The notes under the pieces: generated by a model | What the model saw: the letters and a program-made list of their open reading frames with translations, nothing else | What the model was told of the DNA's origin: nothing | The model's database searches: none | NCBI GenBank assembly: GCA_964424985.1 | Contig: CAYRKQ010000023.1 | Span: 1-11,099 of the forward strand | Source: CAYRKQ01 sp964424985 | GTDB lineage: Bacteria; Patescibacteriota; Saccharimonadia; Saccharimonadales; UBA7683 | DNA length: 11,099 bases | Direction of reading: 5' to 3' | Shown: positions 1-5,979 of the stretch, piece after piece | How positions within the stretch are numbered: the first letter of the stretch is position 1 | Layout of the letters: each line of letters opens with the position of its first letter | Translations under genes and position numbers: made by a program

Positions 1-26
1 GCTCATTGCCAGTACAGGCAATGAGC
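1..26. repeat. Perfect 10-bp inverted repeat, possible terminator
   Basis: GCTCATTGCC (1-10) and GGCAATGAGC (17-26) are perfect inverted complements around a 6-nt loop. On the minus strand this hairpin lies about 170 bp downstream of gatB and could end the gat transcript, but the base run that would follow is outside the window. On the plus strand it is followed by TAAAAAG, which is not a U-tract, so it is not a plus-strand intrinsic terminator. It also lies inside the possible signal-peptide frame, and the two readings compete. Confidence 0.45.
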
Positions 27-114
27 TAAAAAGTAAAAATAATATCAGCACAAAAGACGGTAATGTCGAGAAGAACCACCTCAACAACCTGCTATGGAAT
101 GTAACTACCCTCAT
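1..114 (-). CDS. Possible N-terminus of a secreted protein (truncated by window edge)
   Basis: An open frame of 38 codons starts at ATG 112-114 and runs off the window at position 1. The start is preceded by AAGGA about 5 nt upstream (minus strand), a reasonable Shine-Dalgarno site. The peptide looks like a signal peptide: arginines at residues 2, 9 and 12, then a hydrophobic core at about residues 20-36 rich in Leu, Phe and Val, and a PVLA sequence that could be a signal peptidase site. It would begin 80 bp downstream of the gatB stop on the same strand. The doubt is that the DNA is T-rich, which makes hydrophobic codons cheap, and that its last 26 nt form a perfect hairpin, which could instead be a terminator. 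No function can be given, because only the presumed signal peptide is visible. Confidence 0.42.
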   Translation of the reverse strand, partial: MRVVTFHSRLLRWFFSTLPSFVLILFLLFSSLPVLAMS

Positions 115-194
115 TATTTCCTTATTTTTTACAAAACCCCATTAAACTAATGCTTATATGGTAGCATCTCTATAAAAAGCGCGCAATACCAGGT

Positions 195-1646
195 CTAGCT
201 AATTGAGAGTTGTTTTTTGATGATTTGTTGGGCTACCGCAGGGTTGGCTTGGCCTTTTGATTTGGCCATTACCTGGCCTACCAAGAAGCCGATTGCTTTC
301 ATTTCACCATTTTTGACATCTTGCGCTGCCTGCTCGTTCTCAGCTAAAACGTCTGAGACAATTTTTTCAATGGCGCCTTCATCTGACACTTGCAGCAGAT
401 TTCTCTTCTTGGCGAGCTCAGTTGGATCTGCTTTATTTTTTATAACCTCTAGCAACAGATCTTTGGCCGCGGTTGAGCTCAGCTGAGCGTCGGCTGTCAT
501 CTTAGCAAGCTGTTTTAGTTGGTCTTGCGCTTCGATCACGTCCGACCATGAGAGTGAGCCTTCAGTGGTGAGCTTAACTACTGGCCCACTTATCCAGTTG
601 GCAATAGTCTTTGTAAGCTTGGGGTCATCTTTCAGTGAGGTAATGAAATGGGCGACTTGAGGTTCATCAATAATAACGTCAACCTGTGATGAATCGAGCT
701 TCAAGCCTTGCAGCTTTTCTCTAATTTCAATGACACTCACGGGCATGCTAGCCTGAACTTTGGCAATGTACTCATCTGAAAGTTCAATGGGGGGCACGTC
801 TGGTTCGGGCATGTAGCGGTAATCGTGGGCGTCTTCTTTGGTGCGCTGCGAAACGGTTTTTTGTTTGGCATCGTCCCAGCCGCGAGTTTCCTGCACCACT
901 TCGCCACCTTTTTCCAAAAGTTCAATCTGGCGCTCAACTTCAAATTCAACCGATTTTTCAACCGCTTTAAAACTGTTGATATTCTTTGTCTCCGAGCGTG
1001 TGCCTAGTTTTTTGGGATCTTTACTAACAGAAACATTGACGTCAAAGCGCATATTGCCGTGATAAAGGTCGACATCGCTGACATCAGCGTACTTCATTAA
1101 AAGATACAGCTCTCGGGCGTAGGCTCGAGCCTCGGCGGCGCCGTGAATGTCAGCTTCTGAGACAATTTCAAGCAGCGGTGTGCCGGCGCGGTTGAGATCT
1201 ACCAGGCTGTAGTCTTTACCAGCCGGATGCGTGCTCTTGCCGGCATCTTCTTCCATCTGTACCCGGTTAATGCGAATCCTCTTAGTCTCGCCTTCAACCG
1301 TAATCTCGACTTCGCCGCCCACCACGATGGGGTGCGACAGTTGAGAGATCTGGTAGCCTTTCGGAAGATCAGGGTAAAAGTAATGTTTTCGTTCAAAAAA
1401 GCTATATTTTTGTGGCGTAGTTTTTAGGGCAAATGCTGCTCGACAGGCATATTCCACTGCTTTTTCGTTGAGTACCGGCAGCGCGCCTGGCATGCCAAAA
1501 CTGATGTGCCCAACGGTAGTGTTAGGCTCGGCACCCCGAGCGTCGTTACTTTCCGCCGCAAATAACTTCGTCTTTGTCTTTAGCTGCACATGACACTCAA
1601 TACCGACGGTGACAATGTATTTTGCCTTTGTCGCTGCGTCGATCAT
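195..1646 (-). CDS. gatB: Asp-tRNA(Asn)/Glu-tRNA(Gln) amidotransferase subunit B
   Basis: GatB is the kinase/transamidase subunit of GatCAB. It phosphorylates the side-chain carboxylate of mischarged Glu-tRNA(Gln) or Asp-tRNA(Asn) and transfers ammonia from GatA. The 483 residues match the usual length of about 475-480. Family signatures are plain: GIECHVQL (15-22), the FYPDLPKGYQIS block near residue 95, MRFDVNVSVS near 205, and the KEDAHDYRYMPEPD block near 275. The C-terminal part (about 335-480) is the helical GatB/YqeY-type tRNA-binding tail, ending in the typical GFLVGQVMAKSKGQANP region. The ATG overlaps the gatA stop as ATGA, and GAGGAG (1655-1660) lies 8 nt before it inside gatA, which indicates translational coupling. 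CPR bacteria commonly lack GlnRS and/or AsnRS and depend on this route; whether this genome does cannot be told from the window. Confidence 0.97.
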   Translation of the reverse strand: MIDAATKAKYIVTVGIECHVQLKTKTKLFAAESNDARGAEPNTTVGHISFGMPGALPVLNEKAVEYACRAAFALKTTPQKYSFFERKHYFYPDLPKGYQISQLSHPIVVGGEVEITVEGETKRIRINRVQMEEDAGKSTHPAGKDYSLVDLNRAGTPLLEIVSEADIHGAAEARAYARELYLLMKYADVSDVDLYHGNMRFDVNVSVSKDPKKLGTRSETKNINSFKAVEKSVEFEVERQIELLEKGGEVVQETRGWDDAKQKTVSQRTKEDAHDYRYMPEPDVPPIELSDEYIAKVQASMPVSVIEIREKLQGLKLDSSQVDVIIDEPQVAHFITSLKDDPKLTKTIANWISGPVVKLTTEGSLSWSDVIEAQDQLKQLAKMTADAQLSSTAAKDLLLEVIKNKADPTELAKKRNLLQVSDEGAIEKIVSDVLAENEQAAQDVKNGEMKAIGFLVGQVMAKSKGQANPAVAQQIIKKQLSIS

Positions 1647-3052
1647 AGGCTCAACTCCTCAAACGCCTTGGCCGCGGCAAGGAGTTCACGATCAGCTCGC
1701 TGTGGTGCCATAATCTGCAGTCCTACCGGTAAACCAGCACTTGAACCGGCTGGAACGCTGATAGCCGGTATGCCCACCACGCTTGGACCAACCGTCATAA
1801 TATCAGCCAGGTACATACTAAGTGGATCTGAATTTTCGCCAATTTTGAAGGCGGTCATTGGCGCGACCGGACCCACCAAAAAATCAACTTGCCTAAAGGC
1901 ATCGTTAAATTCATTCACCAATTTGGTACGCACCGTTTGAGCCTTTTTATAGTAGGCGTCGTAGTAGCCACTCGAAAGCACGTAAGCACCGATCATAATG
2001 CGGCGTTTTGCCTCGTTACCAAACCCTTCCGCGCGAGCAGTGCTGTAACTTTCGTGAATATCCTTGGCATCCTCTTTAGCGTGACCGTAACGCTGGCCGT
2101 CATAACGTGCCAAGTTGCTACTGACTTCAGCCGGCATCACAATGTAGTAAACTGCCAGCGCCAGAGAGATGCTCGGTAAGCTCACTTCAACAATCTCAGC
2201 ACCGGCACTTTTGAGACGGTCGATCGATTCATGAATAACCTGGGCGACGCCAATTTCAACCCCTTCAGCCAGATATTCTTTAATGACGCCAATTTTTTTA
2301 CCCCGTATGTCGTATTTCGTATTTCGTATTTCGTATGTCTCTTCACGCTCAATGGTCGTGCCATCAAGCGGATCTTTCCCGGCAAGCACCTCCAGCACAT
2401 ACGCTACGTCATCAACGGTGGCGGCCAGCGGACCAATAACGTCGGTGCTACTCGCCATAGCCACCACACCACTGCGTGAAATCAAGCCGTAGGTTGGCTT
2501 AAGACCCACCACGCCGGTAAAGCTGGCCGGCTGTCGGATTGAGCCACCGGTATCTGTGCCGAGCGCAAATGGCGCCAGACTAAGTGCTACGGCAGCTGCC
2601 GAACCACCAGACGAACCACCCGGCACCCGCGTTTTGTCGTGGGGGTTTTTTGTGGTCATGAAATCACTGTTTTCAGTTGAACCACCATGCGCAAAGGCGT
2701 CAAGATTCGCCTTAGCCACGCAGATAGCCCCCTCAGCCTCGAGTTTTTCAATGGCCGTCGCTTGGTACGGCGCATCGAACCCTTTTAAAATATTACTTGC
2801 GGCGGTAGTACCTGCCCCAAAAACCAAAAAATTGTCTTTGGCAATAAAGGGCACACCCGCTAACTTACCGACATCTTCACCATTTTTAACCCGCTGATCA
2901 ATGTCGGCTGCGCGCTCACGCGCTCGTGACTCGGTAGTGGCAATGATTGCCGCGAACTCCTGATGTTCGTCAATGAGCCTCAGCGACTTTTCGACTAGCT
3001 CCGTCGCCGTTGTCTTCCCTGAATTCACATCATCGGCCAGTTGAGCAATCGG
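1643..3052 (-). CDS. gatA: Amidotransferase subunit A (glutaminase); 5' end lost in assembly gap
   Basis: GatA hydrolyses glutamine (or asparagine) and channels ammonia to GatB. It is an amidase-signature enzyme with a Ser-cisSer-Lys triad. Counting from the in-frame GTG at 3026-3028, the triad is K64 (in PFIAKD), cis-Ser S139 (in PGGSSGGS) and nucleophile S163 (in GTDTGGSIRQP); GVVGLKPTYG follows. That GTG is probably not the start. The frame stays open for 8 more codons to the N-run at 3053, reading PIAQLADD, which matches the usual GatA N-terminus (an IAELA-like helix). The true start is therefore in or beyond the gap. Residues 229-243 contain an unusual insert with YEIRNTKY, encoded by a 7-bp tandem repeat in a loop before the conserved KIGVIKEY strand. 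The stop overlaps gatB as ATGA. Function looks intact because all catalytic residues are present. Confidence 0.95.
   Translation of the reverse strand, partial: PIAQLADDVNSGKTTATELVEKSLRLIDEHQEFAAIIATTESRARERAADIDQRVKNGEDVGKLAGVPFIAKDNFLVFGAGTTAASNILKGFDAPYQATAIEKLEAEGAICVAKANLDAFAHGGSTENSDFMTTKNPHDKTRVPGGSSGGSAAAVALSLAPFALGTDTGGSIRQPASFTGVVGLKPTYGLISRSGVVAMASSTDVIGPLAATVDDVAYVLEVLAGKDPLDGTTIEREETYEIRNTKYDIRGKKIGVIKEYLAEGVEIGVAQVIHESIDRLKSAGAEIVEVSLPSISLALAVYYIVMPAEVSSNLARYDGQRYGHAKEDAKDIHESYSTARAEGFGNEAKRRIMIGAYVLSSGYYDAYYKKAQTVRTKLVNEFNDAFRQVDFLVGPVAPMTAFKIGENSDPLSMYLADIMTVGPSVVGIPAISVPAGSSAGLPVGLQIMAPQRADRELLAAAKAFEELSL
2304..2338. repeat. Five 7-bp tandem repeats (CGTATTT) inside gatA
   Basis: Five head-to-tail units read CGTATGT, then CGTATTT three times, then CGTATGT (minus strand AAATACG). 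Three units make 21 bp, so a single frame repeats as a 7-residue peptide of the type EIRNTKY, and none of the frames in these units needs a stop on the coding strand. The array sits in a variable surface loop of GatA, which explains why it is tolerated. I associate this repeat with CPR genomes; that link is from memory. Confidence 0.85.
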
Positions 3053-3062
3053 NNNNNNNNNN
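3053..3062. other. Assembly gap (10 N)
   Basis: Ten N separate the gatC stop region from the N-terminal coding part of gatA. A round number of N normally marks a scaffold join of unknown size. The flank at 3067-3087 is a degenerate tandem repeat, a likely reason for the break. Start codon and ribosome-binding site of gatA cannot be read. Confidence 0.98.
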
Positions 3063-3066
3063 TTTT

Positions 3067-3087
3067 CTTATATCTTATTCCGTATTT
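3067..3087. repeat. Degenerate 7-bp repeat units next to the assembly gap
   Basis: Three consecutive 7-mers in phase, CTTATAT (3067-3073), CTTATTC (3074-3080) and CGTATTT (3081-3087), match the CGTATTT unit found in gatA with a few changes. The array runs toward the gap and probably continues within it. Confidence 0.65.
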
Positions 3088-3098
3088 CATGAGCTGTC

Positions 3099-3386
3099 TT
3101 ACCCGACCATCCGCTTTACCTTAATATAGTCGCCTTCTTTTGCTGGTGTATTTTTAAGCAGCGCTGATTGTTCGGTTTGCTCAGCAACCTCATCCTTACG
3201 TAAGACGTTTTTCAAGCCTGTCACCTGGTAGGTAGGCTCGAGACCTTCAACATCAACACCGTCCAGCTGATTTACATATTCCAAAATAGCGCTGAGCTCA
3301 GTCTGAAACTTCACAATTTCATCTTCTGAGAGCTTTAAACGGCTTAATTTTGCCAATTTCAATACATCGTCACGTGTTAACTTCAT
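3099..3386 (-). CDS. gatC: Amidotransferase subunit C
   Basis: GatC is the small belt-like subunit that wraps the GatA-GatB interface and stabilises the complex. The product has 95 residues, the normal size. It shows the family pattern: an N-terminal helix with LAKLSRLKLSEDE (11-23), a second helix ending in ILEYVNQLDGVDVEGLEPT, and LRKDEV about residue 62-67, equivalent to the usual LReD motif. It is the first gene of the gatC-gatA-gatB operon. There is no Shine-Dalgarno sequence before the ATG, and the predicted transcription start lies at or within about 2 nt of it, so the message may be leaderless or nearly so. The spacer to gatA is interrupted by repeats and the N-run. Confidence 0.95.
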   Translation of the reverse strand: MKLTRDDVLKLAKLSRLKLSEDEIVKFQTELSAILEYVNQLDGVDVEGLEPTYQVTGLKNVLRKDEVAEQTEQSALLKNTPAKEGDYIKVKRMVG

Positions 3387-3393
3387 TACAAAC

Positions 3394-3424
3394 AGTATAA
3401 CAGATACAAAATGAGTATTTACAA
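3394..3424 (-). promoter_or_regulatory. gatCAB promoter, extended -10
   Basis: On the minus strand TGTTATACT (3394-3402) is an extended -10 element (TGn followed by TATACT). A weak -35 candidate, TTGTAA (3419-3424), is 19 nt upstream. The expected start is about 3387-3388, immediately before the gatC ATG at 3386. Confidence 0.6.
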
Positions 3425-3446
3425 ATTAGTTTATTAGGCTTATGAT
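3418..3446 (+). promoter_or_regulatory. Promoter of the alpha/beta hydrolase gene
   Basis: TTTACA (3418-3423) and TATGAT (3441-3446) are separated by 17 nt, a good sigma-70-type match. The expected start is near 3453, giving a leader of about 27 nt that contains the ribosome-binding site AAAGGA (3468-3473), 6 nt before the ATG. The -35 hexamer overlaps the -35 candidate of gatC on the other strand. Confidence 0.65.
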
Positions 3447-3479
3447 TAACGCAAGTACAATACGCAAAAAGGAACACAT

Positions 3480-4439
3480 ATGTCCCAAGCAGTACGGGAA
3501 ATTCCAGTCATGGAAGATCTAGGGTTTCATCCTGATACTGCTGCTTGCGCCGAGAATCAATCACAGCTGCCCGGAGTTGAGTCCATTCGTGGAGTAGTAT
3601 CTATCGGCAGAACTCCAGTTGCTTGGACGCTTGATATCCCACTTAATCTGACGAGCCCAGACATGACTGTCTTTATACCTGGTTTTGGCGGATTTAAAGC
3701 AACGTCGCGGGAGCCACGCCGGGCGCTCGCCGCTGAGGGTAATGCAAGCTTGAGTTATGGACCAGCTCGTTCATGTGGCAGTAGTGTCGTGCAGCGTCTG
3801 CTGCATTCCGCGGACACTCATGTTGCAACCCTGGAAGCAATCACCGACTCTGTGGTTCACCATGAAGACGCAAAGAAGACGCTATCCACCTTCGGTGTCA
3901 ATCCACTCAGCCAGTGGCTGGTCTCTCATTCGATGGGTAGTTCTTCTGGCACCCCTTATGCCATACGCCATCCAGATAGAATTTCAGGCATAACGCACCT
4001 CGGCGCTGTTGGCTACGGCTCACCAACCCCACTTGATCTTCTACGAAAACTTCCCTTAGGGATCGCACCGGGCATTGCACATGAGTTGATGCCTTACCTA
4101 AAATCTGGTCATGTTGATGTGCATATCCGAAGTCTTTTTCAAGCTCTTGGTTACTATGCACAGGATCCCATACGAACACTTGGCGAGGCTCGCACCTGTC
4201 TTACAACCGATCTCCGAGATGACACAAAAAGTCTTTCAGATCTTCATATCAACACCGGCTACATAGCCGCCGAACACGATTGTCTTGTTACTCCACCTGA
4301 AGGGAATACTGAGCTATTTCATCATTTTGGTATTATGCCTGGCAGCGGACACCTATTTCCTCAGCTTAAAGCAGCGGTGATGGCCAGACAGGTGCGAAGA
4401 CAACAGATGAGTCTAGGCTTTGATTTTGCCCAACAATGA
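3480..4439 (+). CDS. Alpha/beta hydrolase fold protein
   Basis: This is a 319-residue protein with an alpha/beta hydrolase layout. A strand and oxyanion-type segment, MTVFIPGFGGF, lies at residues 62-72. The nucleophile elbow is SHSMGS with Ser151; the usual G-x-S-x-G has Ser149 in the first glycine place. D267 (in EHDCLV) fits the acid and H291 (in GSGHLFP) the catalytic histidine, in the correct order and spacing. Residues about 180-250 would be the cap/lid. There is no signal peptide, so the protein is probably cytoplasmic. The substrate cannot be told: esterase, lipase, thioesterase or haloperoxidase-like activity are all possible. The ATG is supported by AAAGGA 6 nt upstream and by a good promoter. 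It is the only confident plus-strand gene in the window and converges on the DUF4214 gene with a 17-nt gap and no clear terminator between them. Confidence 0.85.
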   Translation: MSQAVREIPVMEDLGFHPDTAACAENQSQLPGVESIRGVVSIGRTPVAWTLDIPLNLTSPDMTVFIPGFGGFKATSREPRRALAAEGNASLSYGPARSCGSSVVQRLLHSADTHVATLEAITDSVVHHEDAKKTLSTFGVNPLSQWLVSHSMGSSSGTPYAIRHPDRISGITHLGAVGYGSPTPLDLLRKLPLGIAPGIAHELMPYLKSGHVDVHIRSLFQALGYYAQDPIRTLGEARTCLTTDLRDDTKSLSDLHINTGYIAAEHDCLVTPPEGNTELFHHFGIMPGSGHLFPQLKAAVMARQVRRQQMSLGFDFAQQ

Positions 4440-4456
4440 CAACTCTTAGGTGACGT

Positions 4457-5062
4457 TTAGTCGGCGCAGTATGCGGTGTAACTGGTCACGTAGCAAGGGG
4501 CTTCTAGGCTCCAGGTGGTTTTAGCTCGGTCTGATTGAGCAAAGGTCGCAAGAAACTTCTGAGGTGACACCTTGCCAGCATTGATTTGATTTTCCCAATA
4601 TGTTGCACCAGCAGCGTCAGCTTTTTTACCAAATGTACGTACATATGTTTCAGCAACAAATACGTTAGTGTTCCCCGTCATGATCTTATTACGATACTCG
4701 TTAGAACTCATCAACCCTTTTATGACTACTGCAACTGGATCTTTACCTTGCCTTGCAGCTAAGTTGGCAGTTTTTACCCAGTAGTTAAATCCGCCTCTGT
4801 CGGGTTGACGCCCCAGAACTGTACGATAAGCACGGTAAACTACCCCTTCAACGCTTTGCTGATTGATGCACCTACTTGCGTACGTGTCATCTGAGCTGGA
4901 TGCAGCTTCAGCCCGGCACTGAGCTACTGTCTTCCAGCCTGCGGCCTGTGTTTGCCTGTTACCAAGTAGTGGGGCAGCGAAAACGCTGAGAACAATTAAC
5001 GACGCTGCCATAACCGGCATAGCGTAAATTACATACTGTTTAAAACTTGCAATTGCCGACAT
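4457..5062 (-). CDS. Secreted DUF4214 domain protein
   Basis: The product has 201 residues. Residues about 1-41 form a signal peptide or N-terminal membrane anchor: K8, then a hydrophobic core from about 11 to 33, then a TQAA region that could be cleaved. The mature part has two copies of the DUF4214 motif: YRAYRTVLGRQPDRGGFNYW (76-95) and a second, shorter YVRTFGKKADAAGATYW copy (140-156), each followed by a helix with a SSNEYRNK- or AQSDRAK-type end. Four cysteines (C49, C65, C190, C199) flank the domain in two pairs, which suggests two disulfides outside the membrane. DUF4214 is found in surface proteins of many bacteria and is frequent in Saccharibacteria; its molecular role is unknown to me. 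Start choice is supported by AGGAG (5067-5071), 4 nt upstream, and a strong promoter. It is probably transcribed alone and at a high level. Confidence 0.87.
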   Translation of the reverse strand: MSAIASFKQYVIYAMPVMAASLIVLSVFAAPLLGNRQTQAAGWKTVAQCRAEAASSSDDTYASRCINQQSVEGVVYRAYRTVLGRQPDRGGFNYWVKTANLAARQGKDPVAVVIKGLMSSNEYRNKIMTGNTNVFVAETYVRTFGKKADAAGATYWENQINAGKVSPQKFLATFAQSDRAKTTWSLEAPCYVTSYTAYCAD

Positions 5063-5090
5063 AGTACTCCTGTCATTAACCTATCTTACC

Positions 5091-5120
5091 ATTATAGCAT
5101 GTTTGTCAATATTTTGTCAA
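5091..5120 (-). promoter_or_regulatory. Near-consensus promoter of the DUF4214 gene
   Basis: On the minus strand a perfect TTGACA (5115-5120) is followed after 18 nt by a perfect TATAAT (5091-5096). The expected start is near 5084, giving a short leader of about 20 nt with AGGAG at 5067-5071. A second TTGACA (5104-5109) lies only 7 nt from the -10 and cannot serve it. This is the strongest promoter visible in the window. Confidence 0.85.
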
Positions 5121-5132
5121 GTATTTATCCCT

Positions 5133-5256
5133 GAGTCCCGAAACTCCCGATTTACTGTCGTGTCATCTTGAGCTTGTCGAAAGATCTGGCTTCCCTGGCA
5201 ATAAGAGTAGATCCTTCGGCTACGCTCAGGATGACGAGGGTGGAGTTTCAGGATTC
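5133..5256. repeat. 124-bp imperfect inverted-repeat element (REP/MITE-like)
   Basis: Two nested pairs of arms are visible. Outer arms 5133-5147 and 5242-5256 match at 13 of 15 positions. Inner arms 5162-5187 and 5209-5235 match at about 22 of 27 columns, and several differences would still pair as G-U in RNA. The loop is 21 nt (5188-5208). The inner right arm contains CCTTCGGCTACGCTCAGGAT, a type of sequence I recognise as a common dispersed intergenic repeat in bacteria. It fills the space between the stop of the hexad-repeat gene (5272) and the DUF4214 promoter. It may work as a terminator or mRNA-end stabiliser. No transposase is nearby. Confidence 0.75.
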
Positions 5257-5271
5257 AATTTTTATCTGCCC

Positions 5272-5979
5272 TTAGCTTTGCGGGCTGAGGATCCAGTGAA
5301 TCACTTGTTGACGGAGCTTCATGTATTCTTCTTCGGTAAATTGCATATTGGTAATACAAAAGCGCTTGCCTCTGATGTTTGAACAAAACATACTGTCTTG
5401 CATGTTCGAGGCGTCGTGAATGAAAAAACTGTTTGTTATTTTACTAGACCACGAAACACCGAAACTATTGGCGCATTCACCGCTATCTTCAATTCTTATA
5501 CAAAACGTATTATCTCCCGCTCGCTGGCCGGCCACCACAAACTCTGAGTCATGCACGCCATCTGAAAATAAAATGTTTTTCGATCGCTGAATGGACTGTG
5601 ACCTATAAACATTTTCTGATCTAATAATGTCATCGCTTTCAGCTACGTTTAATGAATCGATCTGCCGTTCGGTAGTCGTCAGGTTAATTCTGCTCCATTT
5701 ATCAAGCAGCTCCTGCAAACTATTAATTGGTTCTTTGGGGTACAGGCCTTCGGTTGCCGAAACTTCATTATTTCGCGCGTTTTCCATTTTTATGAACCTG
5801 GTGGGATTTGTAGAGGCTGCCCACGTCGGGCTACCGTCTGTTGAATCATAGACTTGCTGCGGTAGACGCACGTCAAACGTGAACTTTTGCATAAACTGTT
5901 CCAGTGTCAGTGGGTTTTGATAGCCAAATATCTGGCCAATTATTGTATCTAGAATTTTTTTAGCCTCAATTGCGTTCAT
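5272..5979 (-). CDS. Hexad-repeat (beta-helix-like) partner protein of the ATPase
   Basis: The product has 235 residues and no signal peptide or membrane segment. The N-terminal part (1-105) includes a basic/hydrophobic helix and a stretch predicted to be mixed. From about residue 112 to 213 the sequence has a six-residue rhythm: hydrophobic at position 1 and Ser at position 4 in the first half (IIRSEN 118-123, IQRSKN 130-135), then Ser at position 1 and hydrophobic at position 4 in the second half (SFFIHD 184-189, SMFCSN 196-201). This suggests a short beta-helix or solenoid. Cysteines occur as two C-x8-C pairs (160/169 and 199/208). A helix (214-231) closes the protein. I believe similar proteins recur in CPR genomes, sometimes with odd annotations, but I know no function. 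Its ATG overlaps the ATPase stop as ATGA, with AAGG 7 nt upstream (5987-5990), so the two are probably made together and may form a complex. Confidence 0.82.
   Translation of the reverse strand: MNAIEAKKILDTIIGQIFGYQNPLTLEQFMQKFTFDVRLPQQVYDSTDGSPTWAASTNPTRFIKMENARNNEVSATEGLYPKEPINSLQELLDKWSRINLTTTERQIDSLNVAESDDIIRSENVYRSQSIQRSKNILFSDGVHDSEFVVAGQRAGDNTFCIRIEDSGECANSFGVSWSSKITNSFFIHDASNMQDSMFCSNIRGKRFCITNMQFTEEEYMKLRQQVIHWILSPQS

Noticed and set aside
217..486. Plus-strand open frame of 89 codons opposite gatB
   Set aside because: It lies fully antisense to a clearly conserved gene and its product shows no family features; it is a shadow of gatB codon use.
2304..2338. CRISPR-like array
   Set aside because: The units are 7 bp, directly adjacent and without spacers, and they are translated inside gatA. 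This is a simple tandem repeat.
3026..3028. GTG as the true start of gatA
   Set aside because: Conserved GatA N-terminal residues (PIAQLADD) continue upstream in the same frame into the N-run, and no ribosome-binding site is seen before the GTG.
4440..4456. Bidirectional terminator between the hydrolase and the DUF4214 gene
   Set aside because: The 17-nt gap and its flanks show no hairpin with a T-run on either strand.
5104..5109. Second TTGACA as the -35 of the DUF4214 promoter
   Set aside because: It is only 7 nt from the -10 box. The other TTGACA at 5115-5120 has a workable 18-nt spacing.
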